From DASWIG01 sp036397835 (GTDB lineage Bacteria > Acidobacteriota > Thermoanaerobaculia > Multivoradales > J023): a stretch of DNA of 64,000 nucleotides. Below, one piece after another: positions 35,468-45,235 of the stretch (position 1 is the stretch's first letter; each line of letters begins with the position of its first letter). The position numbers were made by a program, and so were the translations under genes. The notes beneath the pieces were generated by a model, which saw only the letters and a program-made list of their open reading frames with translations, searched no databases and was not told the DNA's origin. Location: NCBI GenBank assembly GCA_036397835.1, contig DASWIG010000280.1:24363-88362 (forward strand), written 5' to 3'.

Positions 35468-37197
35468 CGTCGTGCGACCCCTGTGGCCAGGCCGGTGAAG
35501 AAGTGCCGCGCGTTGACGCCGAGGCTGCGCGTGCGGTAGCCGCCCTCCTGCACCACCAGCAGCGGCCGCCCGAGCTCGCCGATGCGCTCGCCGTTGGCGG
35601 CGAAGTCGGCGGCGGTCAACGTCCAGGTGCCCGTCGGGTCGCCCTTGGCGCCGTCGAGGCCCAGGGCCACCACCACGAAGGTCGGGTCGAACCGGTCCAC
35701 CGCCCGCAGCGCGGCGTCCAGCGCCTTCAGGTACTGCCGGCCGTCGCGCGCCTCGGGCAGCGGCATGTTGAGGTTGAAGCCCTCGCCGTCGCCCTCGCCC
35801 CGCTCTTCCTCGAAGCCGGTGAAGTAGGGGTAGGCGAAGCTCGGGTGGCCGTGGATCGACACGGTGAGCACGTCGGCGCGGCCGTAGAAGACGTCCTGCT
35901 GGCCGTTGCCGTGGTGATAGTCGACGTCGAGGATCGCCACCTTGCCGTGACGGCTCAGGTAGTGGGCGGCCACCCCCGCGTTGTTGAAGTAGCAGAAGCC
36001 GCCGAAGCTGCGGCGCTCGGCGTGGTGCCCCGGCGGACGCACCAGGGCGTAGGCGAGGCGGCAGCCGGCGAGGATCTCGTCGGCCGCGGTGAGGGTGCAG
36101 TCGACGCCGCGGCGCGCCGCGAGGTAGGCGTTCCTGTGGATCGGCGTGAAGGTGTCGATGCAGAAGTAGCCCGCCAGCACCGACCGCTCGCGCGGCAGGC
36201 GGTCGGCGTTGCGGATCGGGAAGACGTAGGGGTAGAGCGACTTGCCCTCGGGCACCTCGCGGCAGGCGCGGCGCAGGTAGTCGACAAGCCGGGGGTCGTG
36301 GACCTCCTTGACCACGCGCTCGCCGTGCTCGCGCGGCTCCAGGCGCGCGAACATCCCCGTGGGCTCGATCTCCTTGAGGATGCTCGAGATCCGCGCCGGC
36401 GCCTCGACGTAGCCGCGCTCGCGCACGTGGTGGATGTCGTGGCGGTCGTTGACCACCAGCGGGATCGGCTCCGCCGCCGGCCGCGCCGCGCCGCGCGCCG
36501 CCGGCGGCCGGGTGTGGCGGCGCGCGCGCAGCCGCACCGGGTCGTCGGCGATCGACTCGACCACCCGCCGCACGTAGCTCGGCGGGCAGAGCTCGGCGTA
36601 CTTGCGCTCGAGGATGGCCCTGACCGCGGCGCGGACGAAGGCCTGGCCGGGGGGGTCGGCGTGCTCGAGGCCGTCGAAGACCAGGTGCGGCGCGCCCTTG
36701 TCCGCCGGGTCGACCGGGGTTTCGTAGGCGGTGTCGGCGATCGGGCGGGCGCCGTAGCGCTCGTAGAACCTGAGCCGCGCGGCGTTCTGCGCCACCACCT
36801 CCGGCGGATAGGCGTCGGGGTCGGCCGGCAGGCACTCGTAGAAGATGCCGCGCATGCCTTGCGCGGCCCCCTCCTCGCGCACCCGTTCGTAGAGGACGCC
36901 GCCGATGCCGCTGCCGGTCCTGCCGCGGGGCGTGGCGATGTATTCCAGGAATCCGAAGCGGAGCTTGGGCTCGTGGAGCAGCAGGGCGAAGCCGCGCACG
37001 CGGCGGCGGCCGTCCTCGGCGACGTAGAGCAGCGGCCGGAACCGCCGCTTGAAGGGGTCCCGCAGGTCGCTGGCGAAGCTCTCCACGTCCTCTTCGGAAA
37101 GCCCGTCGAACTGGCTGCGCAGGATCTCCCGGGCCTGACGCAGGGCTTCCCGGTCGATGGACAGGATCTCGTCGTAGACGCGGCGGATGCGCAACAT
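35464..37197 (-). CDS. GNAT domain fused to acetylpolyamine amidohydrolase / histone-deacetylase family domain
   Basis: 577 residues. The N-terminal GNAT-like domain (about 1-190) has TPRGRTGSGIGGVLYERV and RLRFYERYGARP. The C-terminal arginase-fold deacetylase (about 235-575) has RPPGHHAERRSFGGFCYFNN, the zinc site AILDVDYHHGNGQQDVFY, and LGLDGAKGDPTG. Acetyl addition and removal activities in one chain suggest a protected-amine intermediate. Eleven nt from the ATP-grasp gene upstream and overlapping the GNAT downstream. Confidence 0.88.
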   Translation of the reverse strand: MLRIRRVYDEILSIDREALRQAREILRSQFDGLSEEDVESFASDLRDPFKRRFRPLLYVAEDGRRRVRGFALLLHEPKLRFGFLEYIATPRGRTGSGIGGVLYERVREEGAAQGMRGIFYECLPADPDAYPPEVVAQNAARLRFYERYGARPIADTAYETPVDPADKGAPHLVFDGLEHADPPGQAFVRAAVRAILERKYAELCPPSYVRRVVESIADDPVRLRARRHTRPPAARGAARPAAEPIPLVVNDRHDIHHVRERGYVEAPARISSILKEIEPTGMFARLEPREHGERVVKEVHDPRLVDYLRRACREVPEGKSLYPYVFPIRNADRLPRERSVLAGYFCIDTFTPIHRNAYLAARRGVDCTLTAADEILAGCRLAYALVRPPGHHAERRSFGGFCYFNNAGVAAHYLSRHGKVAILDVDYHHGNGQQDVFYGRADVLTVSIHGHPSFAYPYFTGFEEERGEGDGEGFNLNMPLPEARDGRQYLKALDAALRAVDRFDPTFVVVALGLDGAKGDPTGTWTLTAADFAANGERIGELGRPLLVVQEGGYRTRSLGVNARHFFTGLATGVARR

Positions 37198-37207
37198 CTT
37201 GGTCGGT

Positions 37208-38248
37208 TCAGGATACCGCCATGACGGGCCGCGGACCAGGGCGCTTGCCGCCGGCGCGCGCCAGGGCGTCGTCGAGGATGCGGGCGATCGCCTCGTCGTA
37301 GCCCACGCCCGCCTCCTCCAGGGCGGCGGCGAAGCCGGCGTCGGGGGAGAGACAGGGGTTGACGTTGACCTCGAGGATCCACGGCTTTCCCGCGCCGTCG
37401 ACCCGGAAGTCGACGCGGGCGTAGCCGGCCAGCCGCAGGCGGCGCCAGGCGCCGCGGGCCAGCCGGCCGAGCTCGCGCAGCAGCAGCTCGTCTTCGGGCG
37501 GGAAGTCGAAGCGCCTCGGCGTGTGGCCGTACTCGAAGGAGTCGGGCGCCCACTTGGCGTCGCGGCCGACGATCCGCGGCTTGCCGGCCGGATAGCCCAC
37601 GAACTCGATCTCCGCCGGCGGCAGCACCACCAGCCCCTCGGGCGAGGCCAGCAGCGACACGTTGAATTCGCGGCCCTCGACGAAAGCCTCGGCGAAGCCG
37701 GCGCCGGACAGGCGCGGCAGCATCGCCCGCAGCCGCGCCCGCAGCGCCGCGGGGCTCGCCGCGGCGACGACGGCTTCGTCGTCGAGGGCGGGCGAGCCGT
37801 GGTCCCATACCGATTTCAGGATCGCCCGCGGCGGCGGGCTCGCGGCTTGCGCCGCGTAGCCCGCTTCCGGATACACCGCCAGCACCGCCGGCACCGGCAG
37901 GGCGGCCGCGCTCAAGCGCTCCTTGGTCAGCAGCTTGCTGGTGGTCACGAAGACGGCCTCGGTGGGCGCGCCGGTGTAGGAAAGGCCGACGGCGTCGAGC
38001 AGCGAGGGCACCACGTGGATGAGCCGGTCGTGACCGCCGAGGCTTTCGACGAGGTTGAAGACGACGTCGGGCGAGAGCTCCTCGAGCCGCCGCGCCAGCG
38101 CCGCGAGGTCGAGGTCGCAGGCGACGGGCTCGACGTGGTGGCCGCGGCGGACGAGGGCCGCCGTGACGTGCTCGGCCTGCACGAGCACGTCACGTTCGTC
38201 GGGGCCGGCTTCGGGGCCGACCGCGTTGTGGACGACGGCTACGCGCAC
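37208..38248 (-). CDS. ATP-grasp ligase (D-Ala-D-Ala ligase-like) 1
   Basis: 346 residues. N-domain MRVAVVHNAVGPEAG, central LTKERLSAAALPVPAV, ATP-grasp Mg site YARVDFRVDGAGKPWILEVNVNPCLSPD (the E-x-N motif). Forms an amide from a carboxylate and an amine with ATP. Not the peptidoglycan Ddl by context. Sits between a second ATP-grasp gene and the deacetylase fusion, all on one strand with short gaps. Confidence 0.87.
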   Translation of the reverse strand: MRVAVVHNAVGPEAGPDERDVLVQAEHVTAALVRRGHHVEPVACDLDLAALARRLEELSPDVVFNLVESLGGHDRLIHVVPSLLDAVGLSYTGAPTEAVFVTTSKLLTKERLSAAALPVPAVLAVYPEAGYAAQAASPPPRAILKSVWDHGSPALDDEAVVAAASPAALRARLRAMLPRLSGAGFAEAFVEGREFNVSLLASPEGLVVLPPAEIEFVGYPAGKPRIVGRDAKWAPDSFEYGHTPRRFDFPPEDELLLRELGRLARGAWRRLRLAGYARVDFRVDGAGKPWILEVNVNPCLSPDAGFAAALEEAGVGYDEAIARILDDALARAGGKRPGPRPVMAVS

Positions 38249-38264
38249 CCGGACCTCTCCACGA

Positions 38265-39272
38265 CTACGCCGCCAACTCGACGGCCGACACGGCGACGCG
38301 GGAGGACGCCGAGGCGACGATGCGGCCGATCAGGTCGAGATAGGGGATGCCGAGTCGCTGGCAGAGGATCGGCAGGTCCGAGTGCTCGGGATGGAGCCCC
38401 GCCAGCGGGTTGACCTCGAGGAAGGCCGGCCGCCCCGCGGCGTCGCAGCGCAGGTCCACGCGCCCGGCGTCGCGGCAACCGAGCAGGCGCCAGGTGGCCA
38501 GCGCCAGCTCCTCGGCCTCGGCGACCACGCCGTCGCCGTCCGCCGGCGCCAGGCGGTACTCCACCAGCTCCTCGCAGCGCTCCTTGTTGACGTAGGAGTA
38601 GACACCCTCCTCGGCGCCGGCGAGCAGCACCACGTCGAGGGTGCCGATCACCTCGGCGTCGGCGCCGGTGCCCCAGATGCCCACCGTGAGCTCGCGGCCG
38701 GGCAGCAGGGTCTCCACGAGCACCGGCTGGCGGTAGCGCTCGAGCAGCCCCAGGCACGCCGGCGCCAGCTCCTCGCGGCGGCGCAGGATCGACGCCGGCG
38801 TCACGCCCTTGCCGGTGCCCTCGGCCACCGGCTTGACGAAGAGGGGCGGCGCCAGCGTCACGCGCTCGGCCTCCTCCACGCGCTCGACCAGCGCGAAATC
38901 GGGCGTGTAGAGCCCGGCGTCGCGCACCACGCGCTTGGTCACGGCCTTGTCGAGGGTCAGGGCCATCACCAGGGGATCGGAGAAGGTGTAGGGGATCTCG
39001 TAGTGATCGAGGAGCGCCGGCACCAGGGCCTCGCGGCCCGGGCCGTGGAGACCTTCGGCGATGTTGAACACCAGGTCCCAGCTCTCGCCGGCGGCCAGGC
39101 GCGCCACCAGCTCGCGGGCGTGGCCGATGCGCTCCGGCACGTGGCCGAGCTGGCGCAGCGCCCGCTCGAGGTGCTCGATGGTGTCGACGCGGTCGTGCTC
39201 GGCGGTCTCCTCCTCGCCGTAGCCCCACGCCAGGTACACGTCACGCAGGTCGTAGGTCAGTCCGATACGCAC
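38265..39272 (-). CDS. ATP-grasp ligase (D-Ala-D-Ala ligase-like) 2
   Basis: 335 residues. N-domain VRIGLTYDLRDVYLAWGYG, substrate loop VFNIAEGLHGPGREALVPA, ALTLDKAVTKRVVRDAGL, Mg site RVDLRCDAAGRPAFLEVNPLAGL. Paralogue of the neighbouring ligase. GTG start at 39272 with GGAGG about 9 nt before it. Two ligases in tandem suggest two successive couplings or a two-subunit enzyme. Confidence 0.87.
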   Translation of the reverse strand: MRIGLTYDLRDVYLAWGYGEEETAEHDRVDTIEHLERALRQLGHVPERIGHARELVARLAAGESWDLVFNIAEGLHGPGREALVPALLDHYEIPYTFSDPLVMALTLDKAVTKRVVRDAGLYTPDFALVERVEEAERVTLAPPLFVKPVAEGTGKGVTPASILRRREELAPACLGLLERYRQPVLVETLLPGRELTVGIWGTGADAEVIGTLDVVLLAGAEEGVYSYVNKERCEELVEYRLAPADGDGVVAEAEELALATWRLLGCRDAGRVDLRCDAAGRPAFLEVNPLAGLHPEHSDLPILCQRLGIPYLDLIGRIVASASSRVAVSAVELAA

Positions 39273-39295
39273 CTTGAGTTTCCTCCAGGGGATGG

Positions 39296-40591
39296 TCAGT
39301 TGGAAGGGCGGGCCGCCGCCGCCGGCGGATCCGGGTAGCGGAAGATCTCGCCCTCGTAGTTGCGCAGCAGCAGGTCGTCGCCGTCGCGGCCGACCACGCT
39401 GTCGGGGAAGAGCGGGACCTTGCCGCCGCCCCCGGGCGCGTCGATCACGTACACGGGCACGGCGTAGCCGGTGGTGTGGCCGCGCAGGGCCTTGACGATC
39501 TCCAGGCCCTTGGCCACCGAGGTGCGGAAGTGAGCCGATCCGGTGATCGGATCGCACTGGTAGAGGTAGTACGGCCGCACCCGCATCATCAGCAGGCGGT
39601 GGACGAGCGACTTCATGGTCTCGGCGTCGTCGTTGATGCCGCGGGCGAGGACGATCTGCGCCCCCAGCGGGATGCCGGCGTCGGCCAGGCGGGCGCAGGC
39701 GCGGAAGCACTCGGGCGTGCACTCGTCGGGGTGCATGAAGTGCAGGCTCATCCAGAAGGGATGGAAGCGGCGCAGCCTCTTCGCCAGGGCGGGCGTGACG
39801 CGCTGCGGCAGCACCGCCGGCATCTTGGTGCCGAGGCGCAGGAACTCCACGTGCGGGATCGCGCGCAGGCGCCCCAGCAGCCACTCGAGGCGCTCGTCGG
39901 AAAGCGCCAGCGGGTCGCCGCCCGAGAGCAGCACGTCGCGGATCTCGGGATGCTCGCGGATGTAGTCGATCGCGGTTTCGAGGCGGGCTTCGTTGGGCGC
40001 GATCTCGCCGTGGCCCACCACCCGCGAACGGGTGCAGTAGCGGCAGTAGGTCGAGCAGAAATCGAGCACCAGGAAGAGCACCCGGTCGGGATAGCGGTGC
40101 ACCAGACCCGGCACCGGCATGTGGGAGTCCTCGCCGAGCGGATCGTCTGCCTCGCCGGGGGAAGGGAAGAGCTCGTCGACCACCGGCACGACGGTGCGCC
40201 GCAGAGGATCAGCGGGATCCTCGCGCGAGAGCAGGCTCATGTAATACGGCGTCACGCCCGTCGGCAGCATCGAGCCCCCGCGGACCAGCGCCTCCCGCTC
40301 CGCAGGAGACAGCACGAGGTAGCGCTCGATCTGCGCCAGACGGGTGATGCGGTGGCGGCTCTGCCAGCGCCAGTCGTTCCAGTCGGCGGCGGGGACGTCG
40401 GGATAGAAGGTCTTGCGAAAAGCGAGGGTGCGGGGATTGGGGCGTGATTGGGAGCGGGCGAGGAAAGAGGGTCCTTGAAGGAAGGAAGAAGGGGGCCTTC
40501 GTTTTCGTCGTGGCTCGTCGCTACTGGGGGGCTCCTCGCTGGCTGGAACGCTCTGTCCGGTCTCGGTCGTGAACGACGTCAAAAGGTCCAA
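39296..40591 (-). CDS. kamA: KamA-family radical SAM aminomutase (lysine 2,3-aminomutase-like)
   Basis: 431 residues from the preferred TTG (40591), which has GGGAGGT 8 nt upstream; a GTG at 40702 would add 37 residues. The [4Fe-4S]/SAM motif is CSTYCRYC in LDFCSTYCRYCTRSRVVG (about 170). PLP lysine region near the C-terminus (VPVYVIDAPGGGGKVPLFPD). Moves the alpha amine of lysine or a related amino acid to the beta position. First gene of the ligase-deacetylase-GNAT cluster. Confidence 0.9.
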   Translation of the reverse strand: MDLLTSFTTETGQSVPASEEPPSSDEPRRKRRPPSSFLQGPSFLARSQSRPNPRTLAFRKTFYPDVPAADWNDWRWQSRHRITRLAQIERYLVLSPAEREALVRGGSMLPTGVTPYYMSLLSREDPADPLRRTVVPVVDELFPSPGEADDPLGEDSHMPVPGLVHRYPDRVLFLVLDFCSTYCRYCTRSRVVGHGEIAPNEARLETAIDYIREHPEIRDVLLSGGDPLALSDERLEWLLGRLRAIPHVEFLRLGTKMPAVLPQRVTPALAKRLRRFHPFWMSLHFMHPDECTPECFRACARLADAGIPLGAQIVLARGINDDAETMKSLVHRLLMMRVRPYYLYQCDPITGSAHFRTSVAKGLEIVKALRGHTTGYAVPVYVIDAPGGGGKVPLFPDSVVGRDGDDLLLRNYEGEIFRYPDPPAAAARPSN

Positions 40592-40890
40592 GGTCGACAC
40601 CTCCCGCTGGGATTGGCACGCGCCGTGAACCCGTGATCGCCGCCGCGACCCATTCGCACCGAACCGCTCACGGGCGGCGCCTTGCCCGTTGATCGTCAAC
40701 ACGTAGCAATCGCGATGCCAGCATGACGCCGGCGACGCGAGGACCGAGAAAAGGAGCCCTTGGAGCCTGGGAGCGGCGTTCGCCCGCGGTAATCGGAAAC
40801 CGGAGCCCGAAAGTCCTCGGAATCCGTTTTCTGTTTTGCGCTGGCGGGCGCTCGTCGTCGCGGATCGTCATTGGCGATATCGTACAGGCG

Positions 40891-41370
40891 ATGGCGAGCG
40901 AAGCGATCGTCGGCGTCGACCTCGGCGGCACCAAGGTCCGGGTCGGCAAGGTGCGGGGCAGCGAGGTCGAGCGCCGCCACGGCCGCCGCATCCGCGCCCA
41001 GGAGGACGAAGCGAGCGTGCTCGGGCAGATCTTCGCCGCTGTCGACGAGGTCTTCGACGGCGACGTCGCCGGCATCGGCTGCGCCGTGCCCAGCGTCGTC
41101 GACGTCGAGCGCGGCATCGTCTACGCGGTCGAGAACATCCCCTCCTGGCGCCAGGTCCACTTGAAGGACGAGCTCGAGCGTCGCTTCGGCGTGCCCGCGC
41201 TCGTCAACAACGACGCCAAGGCCTTCGTGCTCGGCGAGCTCTGGTTCGGCAAGGCCCGGGGGTACCGCCACGTCGTCGGCCTCACCCTCGGCACCGGCCT
41301 CGGCGGCGGCGTCGTCATCGACGGCCGCCTCTACAGCGGCAGCAACTGCGGCGCCGGCGAGGCCTGTCGG
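40891..41370 (+). pseudogene. ROK-family sugar kinase, 3'-truncated
   Basis: The ROK N-lobe is clear: AIVGVDLGGTKVRVGKV with the ATP phosphate loop, VPALVNNDAKAFVLGELWFG, and TLGTGLGGGVVIDGRLYSGS. After GAGE (about 41362) homology ends and the sequence becomes the inside of a sugar transporter in another frame; the ROK frame stops at 41403. The C-terminal half with the sugar-site His and zinc cysteines is missing, so it should not be a working kinase. Confidence 0.85.
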
Positions 41371-41660
41371 TTATGTGGTCGATCGTCTTCTCGCTGGCCT
41401 TGAACTCCGTCGCCCGGAACCACGGCTCGTTTTCCGGGATCTTGTGTACGGGGATCGTCGGCGGCGCGTTCGTCTCGCTCTTGGTCGGCTGGCTCGGCGA
41501 CCAATTCGGCCTGCGGGCGGGCATGACCGTGCTCTACCTGACCCTGGGCTACATCCTGGCGATCGGCTTCTGGGCGCGTCCGCTGATCGACAACGCGACC
41601 ATGAGCCTGAAGGAGCTGCTGCTCTACCTGCCGCGCAAGCTGAGGGGCGCCGGTGGGTAA
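41363..41660 (+). pseudogene. C-terminal fragment of a FucP-type sugar MFS transporter
   Basis: Reads GLSVMWSIVFSLALNSVA, then FSGILCTGIVGGAFVSLLVG and two more hydrophobic helices to the TAA at 41660. This matches the last four TMs of sugar:H+ symporters of the FucP/NagP type, often neighbours of ROK kinases. No start of its own. Joined to the ROK gene by a deletion at about 41363-41368. Confidence 0.78.
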
Positions 41661-41910
41661 GGCCAGGGGGACCGACCTACCCGAGCGGCTCGACGCGATC
41701 CTCGAGCCGGGCTGGCGCGGATGGAACGTCGCGAAGGAGCGTACCACGGCCGGGTTTGGGCGACCTCGGCATGACCGGCGAGAGGTCCGCGGGGCTCCTC
41801 TCCCGTGTGGCGTGCCTACTGGGGAGAAGAGAGCCCCGGCACGTGCTACAGTCGAGTCTCGGGCAGGCTCTTCGCCGTCCAAACCTGATCCACCTTCCGG
41901 AGAGTGGTCC

Positions 41911-44336
41911 ATGCTTCAGGATCTGCGCTTCGCCTTCCGCATTCTGCGCAAACGCCCGACGACGACCACCGTCGCCCTCCTGACGCTGGCCGTCGGCGTC
42001 GGTGCCGTCACCGTGGTCTTCAGTCTCGTCGAGGCTATATTGCTGCGCCCCCTCGACTTCCCCGACGCCGGCCGCATGGTCCGCCTCTACGCCACCCAGG
42101 AGGTCTCGGGCGGCGACCGGCTGCGCGTGACCGAGGGCGCCTTCTTCGACTGGCGACGGCGCGCCGGCGCGTTCGACGCCCTGGTGGCCGCACGCAACGT
42201 CGGCCTCAGCGTGACCGGCGCGGCGCAGCCTCTCAATCCCCTGATGCGCATGATCTCGGAGGACTACTTCGAGGTGCTCGGCGTGACGCCGATCGCCGGC
42301 CGCACCTTCCGCCGCGAGGAGCACCGCGAGGGGGTGCGCGTCGCGATCCTGGATTTCGGTTTCTGGCAGAGCTATTTCGGCGGCGATCCAGGCGTCGTCG
42401 GCCGCAGCCTGGAGCTCAACAACGAGCCCTACGAGATCGTGGGCGTGATGCCCGCCGGGTACCGCAACCCGGCGTTTCCCGACCACCCAGTGCTGTGGCT
42501 GCCGCTCGTTGAGGCGGCCGCGCCCGACCGTCGCGGCGCCACGCTGGTGGTCATCGGCCGCCTGGCGCGCGGGGCGACGCGGGCGGCGGCGCGGGAGGAG
42601 ATGGACCGGGTCTCGGAGGAGCTGGCCGGCCTCTATCCGGCCACCGACGGCGGCCGCGGAGCGCGCCTGCTCGGGCTGCGCGACTCCCTGGTCGAGGGCC
42701 TGCGGCCGGCGCTTCTGGCGCTGTTCGGCGCCGTCGGTTTCGTGCTCGTCCTGGCCGGCGCCAACGTCGCCAACCTGTTGCTGGCCAGGGCCGTCGGCCG
42801 GCGCCAGGAGCTCGGCTTGCGGCTGGCGCTGGGGGCGGGCCGCGGGCGCCTGGCGAGGCAGCTCCTGGTGGAGAGCTCGGTCCTCGGCCTGGGGTCCGGC
42901 GTTCTCGGTCTGCTGCTGGCTTTTGGGGCCGTCGGTCCGCTGCCCGGCCTGGCGCCCTCGAACCTCAACGTACCGCTGCTCGACGGCGTGCGGCTCGACT
43001 TCCGGGTCGCGTCTTCACCGTTCTCACGGCGCTGATCGCCACCCTGATTTTCGGCCTGGTGCCGCTGCTGCAGGTCCCGGGCGCGAAGGCCGCGGCGGTC
43101 GCCGGCTCGCGCGGCCACGACCAGGGCACCGGCCGCCGCCGCTTGCGCTCGTCGTTGGTGGTCGCCGAGGTGGCGTTCTCCATGATCCTGCTCATCGGCG
43201 CCGGCCTCATGGTGCGGACCTTCGTGGCCCTGCGCTCGCTCGGCCTCGGATTCGAGCCCCGCGGCCTGCTCACGGTACGCACCGGCGCCCGCGGCGCGCC
43301 GGAGGGCTTCGAGGAGTTCTACCGTCGCGTCGGCGAGAGCTTTGACACTCTGCCCGGAGTCGAGCGAGTCGGGGCCTGCGAGATCCTGCCGATGTTCGCG
43401 GCGTTCCGGCCGTCGCTGTCGGCGCGGGGAGCCCACCAGCCTCCGGCGGCCGACGGCAGCCAGCCGCAGGCGATCCCCCTGCGCGCCTCTGTGGGGTTCT
43501 TCGAGGCGTTTGGCCTGCCGATCGTGCGCGGGCGCGCTTTCACGCCCGACGACCGTCCCGACACCGAGCCGGTCGCGGTCGTCAGCCGTGGCCTGGCGCG
43601 GCAGATCTGGGGCACCGACGACATCGTCGGCCGCCAGCTCGTCCTCGACGAGGGAGACGGACGGACCGTGCGCGTGGTGGGCGTGTCAGGGGACCTGCGC
43701 GGCCTGGTCCAGGCTCCCGAGCCGCCGCCGATCCTCTACCTTCCGAGCGCCCAGGACCCCGCCCGCAACATGTCCTTCTTCCTGCGCGTCAGGAGCGACC
43801 CGCGCGACGGCGTGACGCGCAGCGAGGAGCGCCTGCTGTCGCTGGTGCCGGAGGCCGAGCAGAAGGTCTGGGCCGTCAACCGCGACGCGCCGGTCTTCCT
43901 GGCCACGACCATGGGGCAGATGGTGCGCGACATCGAATGGCAGCCGCGGTTCGTGATGCAGTTGCTGGTGGGCTTTGCTTCCTTCGCCCTGCTGCTCGCC
44001 GCCACCGGCCTCTTCGCGGTGCTCTCCTACGCGGTGACGGAGCGACGCCGCGAGATCGGCGTGCGGGTGGCGCTCGGCGCGCGGCGCGGCGACGTCGTGC
44101 GCATGGTGCTCGGCGACGCCGCGCGCCTGACGGTGATCGGCCTCGTCGCCGGCGTGGCCGGGGCGCTGGTGCTCAGCCGTTTCCTCGCCGGCCAGCTCTA
44201 CGGGGTGCGGGCCACCGACCCGCTGACCTACGGCGCGCTCGCCGCGCTCCTCGCCGCGGTGGCCCTGGCCTCGGCGTCCCTGCCGGCGCTGCGCGCCACG
44301 CGGGTCGACCCGGTGGAGGCGCTGCGCAGCGAGTGA
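41911..44336 (+). pseudogene. ADOP-type orphan ABC permease (MacB/FtsX), frameshifted
   Basis: Full layout of the Acidobacterial duplicated orphan permease. MLQDLRFAFRILRKRP start, TM1, a periplasmic MacB_PCD domain, three TMs ending near LDFRVA (43011). The frame then shifts at 43011-43014 to FTVLTALIATLIFG, and the second MacB repeat runs to VDPVEALRSE. Together about 810 codons. One missing base explains the break; both halves are otherwise intact, so a sequencing error is as likely as a recent mutation. GGAGAG precedes the ATG. Confidence 0.85.
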
Positions 44337-44400
44337 GGCGAGGCGGCCAGGCACCAGGGGCGCGGCTCGCCGGCGCGTTGAGGCGTCGAGGGCGTGAGGC

Positions 44401-44560
44401 ATTCCAGATCTTCCGGCCAGACGCCGCGATCCGGGATCCGTCCGGGCTGAAAGTCGCGACGCCCCGTTCCGGCGTTCCAGATCCGAACCTCCGAATCGAT
44501 GGCAGTGTGCTCTTTGAATTGGCTGATCACGTCACCGGCTTCGGTCCAGGTCCGTCGCCC
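44401..44560 (-). pseudogene. Fossil fragment of the WD40 lipoprotein gene
   Basis: On the minus strand it matches two separated parts of the WD40 gene at 54291-56786: the piece read as GDVISQFKEHT (compare GDVISRFTEHT) and the piece IDSEVRIWNAGTG (compare IDSEARIWNAETG), plus an upstream PDGSRI-like block. About 180 nt and about 26 nt are missing between the matched blocks. It stands 10 kb from the full gene, in the 345-nt gap after the permease; the rest of that gap (44561-44681) shows nothing. Confidence 0.75.
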
Positions 44561-44681
44561 GCCTCTCGAGGACGACTTCTGCCCGGCCTGTCCGGCCGGC
44601 CGGAGCGCGGGGCTTTCACGAGTTATGTTCCAGACCCGGCGTGGCGTGGCGTAGGCGCGTGCCGCATATCCGCGCCCGTGG

Positions 44682-45095
44682 CTACTGGGACGTCACCTTC
44701 TTGCTGCACCTCGGAGTTCCGCTGCAGTTCTCACTTGGCGCATGCTTTTTCTTGCATTCCGCCGGTGTGCAGTCGGTTCCATCGGGAACGCAGCCTTTGA
44801 CGATACAGACAGGGCCATCGCAGCCCGAATGTGAGCATTCCACTTTTGCCGCCAGCGTCTGACCATTGAATAATGTCAGATTGACGAGCTGAGTGCTGAC
44901 CTGCAATGTGTCCCCGGCCTCGTTTTCCCAGATCAGCGTCTCGGGCTCGCCAAGGGGCTCGACGCTGGTCGCGATCAGATTCAGGACCAACAGATCACCG
45001 TTGTCCAGCTCCACGCCGGGTTCGACCGCCAGAGCGACGGAACTCGACAGCAACAGACACACCGACAGTACCGACAGTACGGTAGCTCTCCGCAT
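44682..45095 (-). CDS. Secreted cysteine-rich protein
   Basis: 137 residues. Signal peptide (about 1-23, LSVLSVCLLLSSSVALA). The mature part starts with a hydrophobic/acidic segment (VELDNGDLLVLNLIATSVE). The C-terminal third holds about eight Cys (CSHSGCDGPVCIVKGC, then TPAECKKKHAPSENC), suggesting disulfides or metal binding. AAAGGAGAG precedes the ATG. Base composition is lower in GC than its neighbours. No family recognised. Confidence 0.78.
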   Translation of the reverse strand: MRRATVLSVLSVCLLLSSSVALAVEPGVELDNGDLLVLNLIATSVEPLGEPETLIWENEAGDTLQVSTQLVNLTLFNGQTLAAKVECSHSGCDGPVCIVKGCVPDGTDCTPAECKKKHAPSENCSGTPRCSKKVTSQ

Positions 45096-45168
45096 GGCAC
45101 TCTCCTTTGAGCCATTCGCTCGTGAGACGTTTGGGGCGTTCCCTGCTCAGACCAAAGCCGACGTTCAG

Positions 45169-45198
45169 ATCATAGTCGACGATCAGGTCGCGTGTCAA
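45169..45198 (-). promoter_or_regulatory. Sigma-70-type promoter of the cysteine-rich protein
   Basis: On the minus strand TTGACA (45198-45193) and TATGAT (45174-45169) with an 18-bp spacer; the start codon is 74 nt downstream of the -10. The best promoter-like pair in the window. Confidence 0.65.
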
Positions 45199-45235
45199 GT
45201 AGGAAAACCAGGGAAATCAGGATAGAGTCGGTCGT

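Noticed and set aside
34964..39272. Chromatin or histone acetylation machinery
   Set aside because: The deacetylase domain resembles acetylpolyamine amidohydrolases and lies with small-molecule biosynthesis genes; no histone-like gene is present.
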